From the NCBI GenBank assembly GCA_012295275.1, contig CM022667.1, positions 9,460,038 to 9,497,537 of the forward strand: a stretch of 37,500 nucleotides of DNA, given 5' to 3'. A model generated the notes under the pieces. The model ran no database searches, was not told the origin of the DNA, and saw only the letters and a program-made list of their open reading frames with translations. A program made the translations under genes and the position numbers. How positions within the stretch are numbered: the stretch's first letter is position 1; each line of letters starts with the position of its first letter. This DNA comes from Chrysomallon squamiferum (lineage: Eukaryota > Mollusca > Gastropoda > Neomphalida > Peltospiridae). Shown here in pieces: positions 10,597 through 21,859 of this stretch.

Positions 10597-11181
10597 TTAT
10601 ACTACTGCTACTACTACTGCTACGTTTTCTGATAAACAGACTGTAACAACTACTGAAAACAGTTTTCTGAAACCGAATTAACAATAAAATGTCTTTCTGT
10701 ATCATAAAAAGAATTAAAAATTTTAAAGGTAATAAAGTGGAAAAAACGATTAATAAACAGAATTAACAATATTTTAAATGTCTTTACCTGTATCATAAAC
10801 TTCGTTCTTGCTGCTTTCCTCGCTAACAGGTGAAAAAGTTCTGTCATTTTCAGGTAAACTCGGGGTGTTGTCGTCGTCTTCTTCGTCTTCGTCATCACCA
10901 TCATCATCGTCGTCCTCCACCACCCTCCACAGCGTTTTCTTACAGTCAACATCTGCCGTCTTGCACGGCGACCTCGTGCCCACGTCGATGCCGTCCTGGC
11001 CTACGTCGCACCGTTTAGCGCATTCCGCGTCCATTTCTCCGCGCTTGGCGGGTAAAACTGAGCCTGACGTCTGCTCTGTGTCACAGCAGACTCGTCCCAC
11101 GTTCGACTCTCGTAAAGGGGCATGGTGAGGAATGTCCCCACCTCTGTCGCCCCTTTTCTTTATAAGAAATGCCCGTGGCAT
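7993..11181 (-). CDS. snail: Snail/Slug-family zinc-finger transcription repressor, two exons (gene-level entry)
   Basis: Snail proteins are nuclear repressors that bind CAGGTG E-boxes through C-terminal C2H2 fingers and recruit LSD1/CoREST-type corepressors through an N-terminal SNAG motif; they act in mesoderm, neural and epithelial-mesenchymal programmes. Seen here: SNAG motif MPRAFLIKK at residues 1-9, an acidic tract at about 89-104, a Pro/Ser-rich linker (about 150-260), then five fingers at about 328-351, 359-381, 385-407, 413-435 and 441-462. Fingers 1-4 carry the family signatures [38 protein letters not shown] and [17 protein letters not shown]. The whole product is about 469 residues if one missing base in finger 5 is allowed for. 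The ATG has A at -3. Exon 2 is GC-rich in an AT-rich background. It could be a close paralogue within the Snail family (Snail versus Slug), which the sequence alone does not settle; a Scratch protein is less likely. The only doubtful points are the finger-5 frameshift and the exact exon-2 acceptor. Confidence 0.95.
8081..8090 (-). other. snail: One-base frameshift site in Snail finger 5
   Basis: On the minus strand the sequence GTGAAAAGTACAG should read GTGAAAAAGTACAG to keep the invariant DVKKYSC link between fingers 4 and 5. The break lies in a four-base A homopolymer. The downstream finger is otherwise undamaged, and the window is rich in homopolymers, so a sequencing or assembly deletion is more likely than a real mutation. 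Confidence 0.85.
9379..9453. repeat. (ATT)25 microsatellite in the Snail intron
   Basis: An uninterrupted ATT array. Confidence 0.95.
9768..10098. mobile_element. Degenerate non-autonomous pogo/Tigger-like element (MITE) in the Snail intron
   Basis: The ends are inverted repeats matching at 17 of 19 positions: TACCGGACCAGTTATCCGG at 9768-9786, and the reverse complement TACCGGTCCAATTATCCGG from 10080-10098. The TTATCCGG core is typical of pogo/Tigger (Tc1-mariner superfamily) termini. A 15-bp direct repeat, ACCAGAAAACCGGAA, lies just inside each end (9806-9820 and 10028-10042). The interior of about 290 bp is CpG-rich and has no transposase frame. The outer few bases and target-site duplication are unclear. 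Confidence 0.65.
10122..10190. repeat. 23-bp tandem repeat, three copies
   Basis: The unit ATTAATATTCTACTACCACTGTC begins at 10122, 10145 and 10168; the first two copies are exact and the third diverges after its first 14 bases. It abuts the inverted-repeat element and leads into a CTA/TAC triplet field. Confidence 0.85.
10235..10620. repeat. ATT and CTA triplet microsatellite field
   Basis: An ATT array (about 10235-10270) is followed by impure CTA/ACT triplets up to about 10620, giving long Tyr- or Ser-rich spurious reading frames on both strands. Confidence 0.9.
10788..11181 (-). CDS. snail: Snail exon 1 (SNAG motif and acidic region)
   Basis: This exon encodes 131 codons plus one base. 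It starts MPRAFLIKK, matching the SNAG consensus MPRxFLxKK; Pro2, Arg3 and Phe5, the residues central to LSD1 binding in this family, are present and position 4 is Ala rather than the usual Ser. A run of Asp/Glu (residues 89-104, plus-strand 10870-10917) is encoded by GAC/GAT/GAA triplets and looks like an expanded triplet repeat. The exon ends at the donor ACAG|GTAAAG, with the intron starting at 10787, leaving phase 1. If the donor is read through, the frame closes five codons later (stop at 10774-10776). Confidence 0.9.
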
Positions 11182-11489
11182 TGTCTTTCTTTTCTTTTTT
11201 TTTTTTTTTTTTGTTTGTTAAAGAAGAAACAGATAAAGAAAACACCGTTCTTAAATATCCATGTAAAACGAAATTCACAACAAAATATTCGGAAGATAGT
11301 TTTTTTTTTTTTTTTTGAAAATATTATTATTATTATTTTCTCACTTACTATCACGTCAAGGGTTTAAAAATATATGTCTATAATATTCTTGTCTATTTCC
11401 AGCAAGTGCTACATTAATAAAGAAATAAAGCCGTGACTGTAAGAAAACTTGTATAAATGCTCAATCACGCCCTGTGTGGTTTGCTTTGT

Positions 11490-11660
11490 AGAAATCACTG
11501 CCGAGGACGCCAGCCAATCAGCGCCGTCGATCTGACACATCAACGTCCGCGCTCGTCCAATCGCTCGACGCGTTTCTCGGCTTCTTTCGACAAGCTCCGC
11601 CCACCGCATGCCTCGCGTTGATAAGCGCAGACACCGGGACAGGTGTTGGCGGGAGTAAGC
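11490..11660 (-). promoter_or_regulatory. Candidate Snail promoter / CpG-rich upstream element
   Basis: This CpG-rich island lies 0.3-0.5 kb upstream of the Snail ATG. It contains two CCAAT boxes (11514-11518, in the NF-Y-like context AGCCAATCAGCG, and 11557-11561), a GC/CACCC-like GCTCCGCCCACC near 11595-11606 and a CAGGTG E-box at 11640-11645, the motif Snail itself binds. The two CCAAT boxes are 43 bp apart, near four helical turns. No clear TATA box was seen. Promoter function is inferred from position and composition. Confidence 0.5.
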
Positions 11661-11699
11661 ACGCGAGCGGAACGCGCTACTGGCAAACCGATACTTACA

Positions 11700-12078
11700 A
11701 ACGTATGATACACAAAAGCTCGAGGAATCGAAAAGTACTTGACATGTTATTTGATACGTTTATGTTTGAAAGCTTAAAAATTATATTGTTTTCAAAGTGT
11801 ACAGTGTTGCATACGAAAAACATATACAGAAAGTATTTAGACAGACACACACACACACAAATACACACAGACAAAGACATAAATAATTATTTGTTTTTAA
11901 AAAAGGAATAAAAGGAAGATGAAGAAGATGATGAAGAAAGAAAGAAAGAAAGAAAAGGAATTTCTGTGATTTAATGCATGGATTGCGGTAGACAGTTATT
12001 TGTCAAACTGATATCTTTTTGTGTGTGTGTGTATTTAAAACGAAATTAGTAACAAAGAAAAACAATTAACGGATTAAA
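11700..12078. other. AT-rich upstream flank of Snail
   Basis: Low-complexity A-rich sequence with CA (about 11843-11862) and GAAA (about 11935-11958) runs. No gene seen. Confidence 0.65.
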
Positions 12079-12083
12079 TATAT

Positions 12084-12167
<84 letters not shown>

Positions 12168-12196
12168 GTATATATATATACATATATATATATATA
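12079..12196. repeat. (TA)n microsatellite
   Basis: About 118 bp of TA with a few CA and TG interruptions. Confidence 0.95.
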
Positions 12197-12274
12197 ATCA
12201 TGAAAAACAATGTATCTTTAAAATATTAATTTATAATTATTTCATTTATTCACAATGGTCATGATATTTCTCTG

Positions 12275-12292
12275 TCTTCTTTTCTTCTTCTT

Positions 12293-12351
<59 letters not shown>

Positions 12352-12490
12352 TACTACTACTACTACTACTGTTGCTAGTATCGTTACTGGTATTATTATT
12401 GTTGTTGTTGTTGTTGTTGTTGTTGATGATGATGATAATCATTGCTGCTACTGCTGTTTTTCTTCTTATTATTATTATTCTTGTTTTTTA
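12275..12490. repeat. Compound triplet repeat (TTC, ATT, CTA, GTT, GAT)
   Basis: Adjacent pure triplet blocks that change unit every 20-45 bp, giving poly-Leu and poly-Asn/Ser/Lys spurious frames. Confidence 0.92.
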
Positions 12491-12499
12491 GTGGTTGTT

Positions 12500-13247
12500 T
12501 TTGTTGTTGTCATTATTATTAAAAATGTATTTATAATATATTTTTTATGTCATTTCAATATTTATAAATGTATATTATTTATAAATTAAAAATCCTTCTT
12601 ATGATTTTCTCCTTGAACAAAATAATTTAAAATTTATTTTTTAATATTACTTAATAAAATATAAATTAGTTTATTTCGGAAGATCTTTTTTATTATCATT
12701 ATTTTCTAAATTCTGTTTGTTGTTGTTAATTTTATTTTTATTCCTATTTATTTTAATACATAAATAAACATTAATTAAACTATTCAGAACCATTAACTGG
12801 AACAAAAACTAAAACAAAATGTAATTAATTAAAAAATATATTTATATTTTACTGTTCTTTCTCTTGTTGTTGTTCTTCTTCGTCTTATTATTATAGGAAT
12901 TTTAACTGACGTCAAAAGTACAAAGCTAAGTCGGGACCTTTGAAATGTGTAACTTTATATAACAATCTATTTCTGCAGACATAGCAGTGCATTTTATTGC
13001 TGTTTATATCGAATCAATTTCACAGCGGAATTTTTCAAAACTGTCACATATTTCAAGGCTATTTCTAAGAACAGTAACAAAAGTACAGATGTGTAAGTCA
13101 GTCGAATACTGAGAGCAAACAGCAGTTCCGAGGAAAATGTATTCTTTTTTATTTTTATTTATTTATTTATTTATTTTTGATGTTTTTTGTGCATGAATAT
13201 TGGGTCTGACATTTTGTTTCACGTTTATTATTATATATATATATATA

Positions 13248-13278
<31 letters not shown>

Positions 13279-13479
13279 TGTTTTATTTCCACTTGTTCTT
13301 TTCAATTATTTATTTAGCAGTAGAAAAACAATTGCGTTTATCAAACGATATTATGACGTAACGTTGTTTAATTGAAAATGACAACCACTGCAAGTTTGTA
13401 TAAAAAATTTTTTATTGTTTCTGTCGTTGTCACTGTCATTATTGTTGTTGTTGATTTTGTTATTATGATGATGATGATG

Positions 13480-13530
<51 letters not shown>

Positions 13531-13797
13531 TCCTGTTTTTCATGATAACATTGTCACTGTTGTTGTTGCTAATGTTGTACATCTATGTAATGACGTAATG
13601 TCGTATTTTTTTCTATGTTGTCTGATTAAAAATAAAAACTACACAGATTTTATGAAAAGAAAAACAAATATTTGTCTCTATTGTTTTTTTGTTCTTTGTT
13701 GTTTTCATTATTATCATTATTATCAACAACATCATCATCATTATTTATTTATTTATGTATTTATTTATTTATTTTTATTTTTATTTTATTTTATTGT

Positions 13798-13829
<32 letters not shown>

Positions 13830-14076
13830 ATTATCATCATCATCAATATTATAATTATCATTCCGATTTTTTACTACTATTTTAGTTACAGATGTTATTG
13901 TTTTCTTATTATAAAACGATCTGTTTCATTTTCATTGTCATAATTGTGATGATTATGATGATTTTATTATTGCTGTTGTTTTTATGGCTATTATTATTAC
14001 TATATTATTACTACTACTACTACTACTACTATTATTATTACTACTACTATTACTACTACTACTACTATTACTACTA

Positions 14077-14110
<34 letters not shown>
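12500..14110. other. AT-rich desert with ATT, TTTA and TA arrays
   Basis: ATT arrays at about 13250-13276, 13480-13530, 13797-13825 and 14075-14110, with TTTA runs at 13150-13175 and 13740-13795. A full CRE lies at 12907-12914, and TGACGTAA at 13354-13361 and 13591-13598. No gene seen. Confidence 0.7.
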
Positions 14111-14114
<4 letters not shown>

Positions 14115-14444
14115 TTCGCAATACACTGTCAGAACGAGGCAGTAAACAACTGGAGATTATTTTGACTGCCACGTCTATTAAACCGTTCTCATCTGAGTAC
14201 ACAAGCTCGTGCAAATGGCGCATTTCCGCACGTGCGATTGTTTATTTACTTGTAAATAACTTCGTTCAACCGTTACCTGTAATTCACAAATTTGCCACTT
14301 CACGCTCTACATCACCATTTAGCAATACACAAGAATTTGCCTCTCACCTGCGGAATGTCACGTTTTTATTGTTTATTTAATGCCCCCCTCTCTCCCCAAT
14401 TTTTTTTTTATACACTGAACTAAGAGTGACAAATGGTGTCATTA

Positions 14445-14447
14445 ATG

Positions 14448-14499
<52 letters not shown>

Positions 14500-14840
14500 G
14501 TTGTTGTTGTTGTTGTTTTGTATTTTTCTCGTTGTCTTCTTCTTCTTCTTTTTTACCCTCTTTCTTTAAATTTTGTTTCTGGTTTTGTTTTTGTTTTGTT
14601 TTTTCCCCTTTTTTATTTTTCACCTTCATTCACTGTCTACTATTTCTTTTCTCTTTTTTTTTCTTTCTTTCTTTCTTTTCTTTCTTTCTTTCTGTTTTCT
14701 TTTTTTTCTTTTCTCTTTTCATTTTCATATTTTATTCTTTTTCTTCTTCTTCTTCCATTTATTTTTTATTATTATTATTATTTCTCTTATGTTTTTCGTC
14801 TTTCTTTCTTTCTTTCTTTCTTTTTTTAATTTTATTTTAC

Positions 14841-14895
<55 letters not shown>
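14445..14895. repeat. ATT arrays flanking a pyrimidine-rich tract
   Basis: ATT arrays (about 14450-14500 and 14844-14894) bound about 340 bp of TTTC/TTC-rich polypyrimidine. Long Phe/Ser/Leu frames here are artefacts. Confidence 0.9.
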
Positions 14896-14896
<1 letters not shown>

Positions 14897-14899
14897 TCG

Positions 14900-15467
<568 letters not shown>

Positions 15468-15479
15468 TTTATAAGTTTA

Positions 15480-16430
15480 TGACCATATGGATTGGCTGGT
15501 TTAGGTGATTTCAAATATTTCAAACAAAACTTGACTTATTTAACATTGGATAACAGTATCACAAGTGGACTACAATAAAGAAAACAGGCCTCCGTGCTTT
15601 AAAGAAATTAAATCAGTCTTCTAACAGAACCGTTAATTTCATAGGAAATCACGAAAATACGTTACTTGCTATGCTAATTAAAACCACACTTAGACTGGTG
15701 CACACTCGCACACTCTCCGGTAAACCACACCACACCACACGGCGTAACACATGCTTGGGAAACAAGTGTTATCCATTTTGTCCTACTGTCTTTATTTTTT
15801 TTTCTTTCTTTTTTTTTTTTTTTTTTTTTTTTTAACTCCGCAGTTTACCGCGCACCGTCGGAACGTCAAAACCGTTTTTATTGTTCCTAATTGCTTTCAT
15901 GAACGCGCCAGCTCGTAAAAACGATATAAAGTCGCGAAAAGCGGTTCTACACCCTCGGTATATATTTACACAACTGCCTGTACGTTGTTGGTTTGTTTAG
16001 AAATGTGTTTTTTTTATTTTTGACTGTTTAGCCATGGACGGCATTCCTGCCTGTGAGGAAAACCCTTCTCGTCCATGGGACAGTAAATGAACGTGCAAAC
16101 AGTGCGAAACGCTAAACAAACTCCGCCGTCTTGGCGTTCTCAAAGCTAAAAAGACAGTTAAGGAAAAAATTAAAGCCACACACAGACCGGCCATACAATA
16201 TTACATGTGTGAGGCAGATTAACGCGGATTAACGCGACGGACAGATAATCTCTTAACGGATCTTTTTCTCATTTGAACTCCGGGCAGTTTTTTTAACCTT
16301 CGGGTTGTGACGAGGGCCTGATTTGGGTTCAGGAAATAATTGTGTGCGAGTTTAAAATTCTGTAAATGTTCGATATTTGGTTTGTTATTTGGCTCGGTAT
16401 AATTATTTTAATATGTTATTAATCTCAGTT
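15480..16430. other. Complex-sequence island with hairpin and duplicated GATTAACGCG
   Basis: Mostly non-repetitive, apart from a poly-T run near 15802-15833. An inverted repeat lies at 16023-16084 and a tandem decamer at 16217-16236. No coding exon was supported. Confidence 0.5.
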
Positions 16431-16437
16431 TGGTTTC

Positions 16438-16439
<2 letters not shown>

Positions 16440-16478
<39 letters not shown>

Positions 16479-17118
16479 TTTAATAATAATCATAATAATA
16501 ATAGTTATTATAATAATTGTAATGCCACCTGTATGACAGTAATTACAATAAAACCAACAACAATTTATTATTGTAGCGTCAACGCCAACATCAGTGCTAT
16601 CACCATACCCCAAAAAGGACAACAACAACAACAGTAATAAGAATAATAAAAAGGACAATAACATTAACAACAACAACAACAACAATAATATTAATAATAA
16701 TAATGACAATAACAACAACAAAAACAATAACTCTTTCATTTGATTTATATAAACATTATGCGACAGTTTATTTATTCATTCATTTAGTAATTAACCATTT
16801 TTATTATTTATTTATTTATTTATTTATGATTATGCATTAAACTTTGTGAAACTTTATTTTATTTTATTTTATTTCTTTTCTTTCTTTTTGCTTTTTATTG
16901 TCATCATGATCATCATTTTCGTTTTCATTTTTATTTATGAGTATTTTTACCCAGTTAAAAAAAAGTAAATAAAATATAGTAAATAAAATGAAATAAAATA
17001 TAGTAAATAAAATGAAATAAAATAAAATAAAATAGATAGATAGATAGATAGATAAATAAATAAATACATTCTACACAAAAATAATAAATAAAATAATAAA
17101 TAAACAAAAAAAGAAGAA

Positions 17119-17158
<40 letters not shown>

Positions 17159-17275
17159 AAAGAAGAAAGTAAAAAAAAGAAGAAGAAATACAGAAAGAAA
17201 ATTCCAACAAATCAACAATGAAAAAAAATTCATAATTATCCTCATAAAAAAAAAATAAAAAAAGTAGAAGAACGA
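16440..17275. repeat. Triplet, TTTA, AAAT, GATA and GAAA repeats
   Basis: AAT/AAC triplets (16440-16735), a duplicated phrase TAGTAAATAAAATGAAATAAAATA (16977-17026), GATA (17035-17056) and GAAA (17120-17160). Confidence 0.85.
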
Positions 17276-17279
17276 CAGC

Positions 17280-17750
17280 TATTCCAACCATTTGATTTGC
17301 ACAAATAAACGTCATAATATCCCGCTGCCTTAAAAGGGCCTCAGCGAGTACTCAACCTGCCCCACACCTTGTTCAGTTTGGTCTCGTAGTCATAAAGTCA
17401 ACGTTTTGGGGAAAACCGTGATTAGCGGAATCCCATCAAACTGTTATTACAAAAACCAACACATGTCCACGCAAACGCAACAGAACAATGGCCGCAGTGT
17501 CTCGCGCGAAGCCCCGCCCACTCCGAGAATTCCGGCCCGTAAATCCAGCAGACGACCAGAAAAGAAAAAAAAGCCAGATAAACAAAATATAAAGTGTTCG
17601 CTCGGTGCCTTCTTTTGAACCGGGGATGCAAAACACTTAGAAAATGTTTTCTAAATTCGATAATCTTTAGACCTGCTTAAGAGAGGGGGTTAATATTCAT
17701 GGGGGGGAGGCAGGAATCCCACGAGAAAAATAAAGCAGGAAAAATATGTC
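17280..17750. other. Complex-sequence stretch, nothing recognised
   Basis: CpG-containing, non-repetitive in its first 350 bp. Short open frames on both strands lack any domain or flanking splice logic. Confidence 0.5.
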
Positions 17751-17929
17751 TTTGTTTTGCTGATGTTGGTTTTTTGTTGCCTTTCTTTTTAGCTTGAATT
17801 CCATTTTTGTCTTCTTTTTTTGTTTTCCTTGTACCGTTTTTTTCAGTTTTAATTTGTGTTTATCTTTTAACTTCTTTTTCTTTCTTTCTATCTTTCTGTC
17901 TTTCTTTCTTTCTTTATTTCTTAGTATTA

Positions 17930-18130
17930 TAGTAAGTATATTATAATAAAGGCAGTAGTTCTAGCAGTAGCAGTAGCTTTTGCTGTTGTAATTAATAGTA
18001 GTGTTGATGATGGTGATATTAGCAGTAATAACAGCAGCAACAACAACAGTAGTAGTAGTAGAGTAGTAGTAGTAGTAGTAGTAATAGTAGTAGTAGCAGC
18101 AGCAGCAGCAGCAGAACCAACAAGAGTGAT
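17930..18130. repeat. AGT/AGC triplet repeat
   Basis: Impure AGT triplets with a run of six AGC (CAG) units near 18094-18113. Confidence 0.9.
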
Positions 18131-18189
18131 AATGATAAAATATATTGACAGTATTAGCAGCAGCATAAATAAATAAAATCCAAGAGAAA

Positions 18190-18840
18190 GTATCATTGCG
18201 TAATAACTCTAGAAACTCAATTACTATGACAACGTTACGTCACTGACTCGCTTTATGACGCAATGTTTACACTTGCCATTACGGTCGTGCGGCCAATTTG
18301 TGATAATCTGATTCGCGAGACCGCGTTTGTCTTCTTCTTACTTTTCTTTTTGAAATCAGCAGCACGCGGCGGGCCGTGCAGTCATATTCGTGTACACCGA
18401 GCGGGAAAAAAAAAACTGTAATAAAACGCTCCACGCCACGCCCGACTGGTTCCCCGGTTTCCCGCTTGCTTTCTTTTCTCGTAAACGAGGCTGTATGGAT
18501 TAAGGCACGTGCACCATGCGCGACAAAACTCGCGTGACGCCACTTCTGATAAACCCCAACCCACGGAGGGTGGCACAAATCATTAACCCGCCTAAACGAC
18601 TGTTTAAACTCCCCCCCCCACCCCAACCTCCACCAAAATAAAATCCGATTGTAGTTTCGATGGTTACATAAATCATGGTGGTGTATTTATTAGATTTGCA
18701 ATTCCAGCATGCGGTCACACGTGTCTTTACGTCCGCGGGTTAGCGGCTCCGCTGTGACGTTACAGGGAACCACGCAATCATTGCGTCTGACGCGAAGCGG
18801 CACGTGCGCTACCAAACGACGGTTCTAAAAATAGAACTGT
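18190..18840. other. CpG-rich island, possible regulatory region
   Basis: Non-repetitive and CpG-rich, with TTACGTCA at 18235-18242, TGACGCAA at about 18256 and a C-run near 18611-18618. Minus-strand open frames of up to 115 codons show no domain. Confidence 0.4.
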
Positions 18841-18871
18841 GTTTTCTTTTTCTTCCTATCTTTTCTTTCTT

Positions 18872-18873
<2 letters not shown>

Positions 18874-18913
<40 letters not shown>
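18874..18913. repeat. Poly-T tract (40 T)
   Basis: An uninterrupted T run followed by pyrimidine-rich sequence. Confidence 0.9.
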
Positions 18914-18918
<5 letters not shown>

Positions 18919-19015
18919 TCTTTCTTTCTTCTATTTTATTTATTTATTTTTCTTCTTCTTCTTTTCTTTTTTCTAACAAATTGTTTTCTTTATTCCTTAT
19001 GTTTATTTATTAATG

Positions 19016-19620
19016 TAGTAGTAGTAGTAGTAGTAGTAGTAGTAACAACTGTATAATAATAGTAGCTGTAATAACAGAAAGTATTGTAATAGCAGTAACA
19101 GTGGTAATAATAGCACGTCTTAGTGATAATACTGGTGTCAGGAGCAGTAATTGTAGTAGTAGCAATAGTTAGTAGTAGTAGTAGTAGCAAAAATAATAGT
19201 AGTAGTAGTAGTGGTAGTAATAGTAGTATTAATAATAATAGTAGCAGTAGTAGTAGCTGTAGTTAGTAGTAGTAGTAGTAGCAAAAATAATAGTAGTAGT
19301 AGTAGTGGTAGTAATAGTAGTATTAATAATAATAGTAGCAGTAGTAGTAGCTGTAGTTAGTAGTAGTAGTAGTAGCAAAAATAGTAGTAGTAGTAGTGGT
19401 AGTAATAGTAATAGTAGTAGTAGTAGTTGTAGTGGTAGCAAAAGTAATAGTAATAGTAGTAGTAGTAGTTGTAGTGATAGTGGTAGTGGTAGGCGTAATA
19501 ACAGGAACAGTAGTAGTAGTATTTTGTCGTGGATGTAACAGTATCAGTAGGAGCAGCACTTTTAACAGATTTTGTAGCCACTGTTGTTGTTGTTGTTGTT
19601 GTTGTAATAACAGTAGTAAT
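19016..19620. repeat. TAG-triplet field with a 94-bp higher-order tandem repeat
   Basis: The landmark GCAAAAATA recurs at 19187, 19281 and 19375, giving a 94-bp period. The first two units are nearly identical and the third decays into related 40-50-bp units. Confidence 0.88.
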
Positions 19621-19699
19621 AGTGCTGACTGGTTTGTACAAGTTATAGTTATTAAATCGTAAACAACGGCAGTATTTGTAGATAGTTATAAATTATCGG

Positions 19700-20560
19700 C
19701 ATCGGTGATGCTAAACAAATAAACAAAAAAGATTATGTTCAGAATCAATATCAGTAATTTGTTATTGATTATTTTTCGACTGGCGTTGCTGTTTTGTTTT
19801 CTTTTCTTTTCTTTATCGACTGGCATTTGACAAATGTTTGTGTTTTATTCCGCTCCACTGTTTTTGAGTGTGTACACCACCACGTATTTTGGTTTTACAC
19901 GTGTTTACAGCTGGAATCCATTGCCATCCGTGTTCTCTGGAAACCCGTTATCTGGGAGGACTTAAACTCTGGGGTTTTGTCTCGTCTGTTCCTTGTTTGT
20001 GGTATTTGTCGCTGGAACACGGCGCCTCGTAGCGGCCTTTGAACGCGATAAGGGTATCGTGTTTATCACATGTTTAAATCGTTTCTGACCGTGTGACGTC
20101 GACCCGCCTAATCTTCGGCACGAGCTGGTGTTGAGTAATGGCCAGATCTCATTAAGACGTCATCACAGGGGCTAATCGGCTGTAAACGATGTTTGACGAA
20201 AATCGCGAACAGCCAAACAATCAGAGCGACGCGTAGATGGACGGCGATAACGAGGCTGAACGAGCGGCGAACGAGCGGCGATAATTCCCGAGGTAAATCC
20301 TCGGCAGAAGCCGGCTAATGTCGAAGTCGTAATTCATCGTGTAGATAGCATCATCTATGAATAAAGATTGCCGCTCGATGGGGTTTTTGTGTTTAGCTTG
20401 AGCCGCGATTTCTGACTACAGAACGCCGACGTGATGTCAAGTTGTAGTTAAGTTCGTCTTGACAGTCCTCAGATCGTTAGATCGATTCATTTCAGCAGTT
20501 GCTTGACGTTATTTTACCGCTTCGCAAGTACAGAGAGAGAAAAAAATGTTATTTCCAAAA
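19700..20560. other. Complex, CpG-rich island; possible enhancer
   Basis: The longest repeat-poor stretch between the two genes. It contains an 11-bp tandem duplication GAACGAGCGGC (20258-20279), several TAAT cores, TGACGTCG near 20095 and GACGTCA near 20157. No splice-compatible coding exon was found. Confidence 0.4.
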
Positions 20561-20836
20561 ATGATTAGGACCGTCAGTGATTTAAAAACGATTTTAAAAC
20601 TGACATGAGACGAAGATGCCTGTCCTGGGCAAAAAAAAAAAAAAAAAAAAAAAAAAATTGTTAGTTATTTTAGTAGACTGAATCTTAGACAGGATTTAGA
20701 AATAAGTTAAACATGATATCTCTTAAAGCTCAGTCCGAAAGATCTTCCCAAAATTTGCGTCACTGATATTAATCTAAGAAAAATGAGTAAAAGCGTTTGG
20801 TAGCTGAAATACACAAGACTTCATTAGCTGACACTG

Positions 20837-20861
20837 TGACGTAATTTAATTATTGACGTCA
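20837..20861. promoter_or_regulatory. Paired CRE-type sites
   Basis: TGACGTAA (20837-20844) and the full CRE TGACGTCA (20854-20861) start 17 bp apart in the same orientation. Candidate CREB/ATF target; function is inferred. Confidence 0.35.
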
Positions 20862-21229
20862 TTTAGACATTTCGGAACTCTTCGGCCGCTTTCGAAAATG
20901 GGCTGTTGTTCTATGATGATATCCTTCTGTCTTTATTATTATCACTATTTTGATTGTTGTTGTTGTTATTGTTGTTATTGCTGCTGCTCCTACTGCTTTT
21001 GGTTATTTATTTTTTTATTTTTTTATTGCGTATGTAAAATTATGTGTTAGATATGCACCATTTGTATAATATTATGTTTATGCGTTTGCGTATGTTGATA
21101 AAACAACAACAATAAGCAATCGATACGGACTAAAACGTCTGTAACAACGACGTCAATAATTAAACCAGGGCACAAAGGGCGATGTTGAAGGTTTTTCCAT
21201 TCAGGCCGACAACTTGAAAATTAAAGGTA

Positions 21230-21370
21230 AGAATTTATTTATTTATTTATTTTATTTTATTTTATTTTATTATTATTTTTTTATTATTTTTTTTTTTCTT
21301 GTACCTTCTTCTGGTTCTGTAATAATATCAGAATGACAAAACGTGGTATAATAATCAAGGTTCTTATATT

Positions 21371-21422
<52 letters not shown>

Positions 21423-21594
21423 CAACAACAACAATAGTAATAGTAGTAGTAGTAATATTATTAGTAGTAGTAGCAGTTGTAGTAGTAGTAGTAATATAAA
21501 TGTTATTATCGTACTTTTCTTCTTTTTCTTCATCTTCTTCTTCTTCTTATTATTATTATTATCATCATCATCATTTTTGTTGTTATTACTATAA

Positions 21595-21633
<39 letters not shown>

Positions 21634-21740
21634 AACGATAATAAAAAAAAAAATACCAATTATAAAATAAAAAATAAAAATAAAATAAAATAACTTTAAA
21701 AGAAAAAAAAGAAAAAAACCTCAATAAAATAAAGAACAAA
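21230..21740. repeat. TTTA, AAT, AGT and TTC repeats
   Basis: TTTTA (21236-21270), AAT (21370-21420), AGT/ACA (21420-21495), TTC/ATT (21515-21632) and A-rich sequence to 21740. Confidence 0.88.
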
Positions 21741-21859
21741 GATCCAGCCTATTCGATTTTCGAAACTTGTTTTCATAAATCGTGGTCACCACACGAAAAT
21801 CAAGAAATAAAAATCTTTGTCAAACTCATAAATAAACAAAATACAGGCATATTTAACAA

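Larger units (their letters stand above)
9008..10787 (-). other. snail: Snail intron
   Basis: This intron of about 1.8 kb has a GT donor at 10787-10786 and an AG acceptor at 9009-9008 (or 9032-9031). Its content is almost all repeat: a poly-T/A tract near 9120-9142, an ATT array at 9379-9453, a pogo-like inverted-repeat element at about 9760-10105, a 23-bp tandem triplication at 10122-10190 and ATT/CTA triplet repeats at 10235-10620. No additional exon is apparent. Confidence 0.75.

Noticed and set aside
12079-12196. TATA-box promoter
   Set aside because: It is a simple TA microsatellite about 0.9 kb from the nearest ATG.
15997-16194. 65-codon minus-strand frame
   Set aside because: No recognisable domain, no partner exons; overlaps the inverted repeat.
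18605-18635. G-quadruplex on the minus strand
   Set aside because: Only two G-runs of four or more are present; a stable four-tract structure is not clear.
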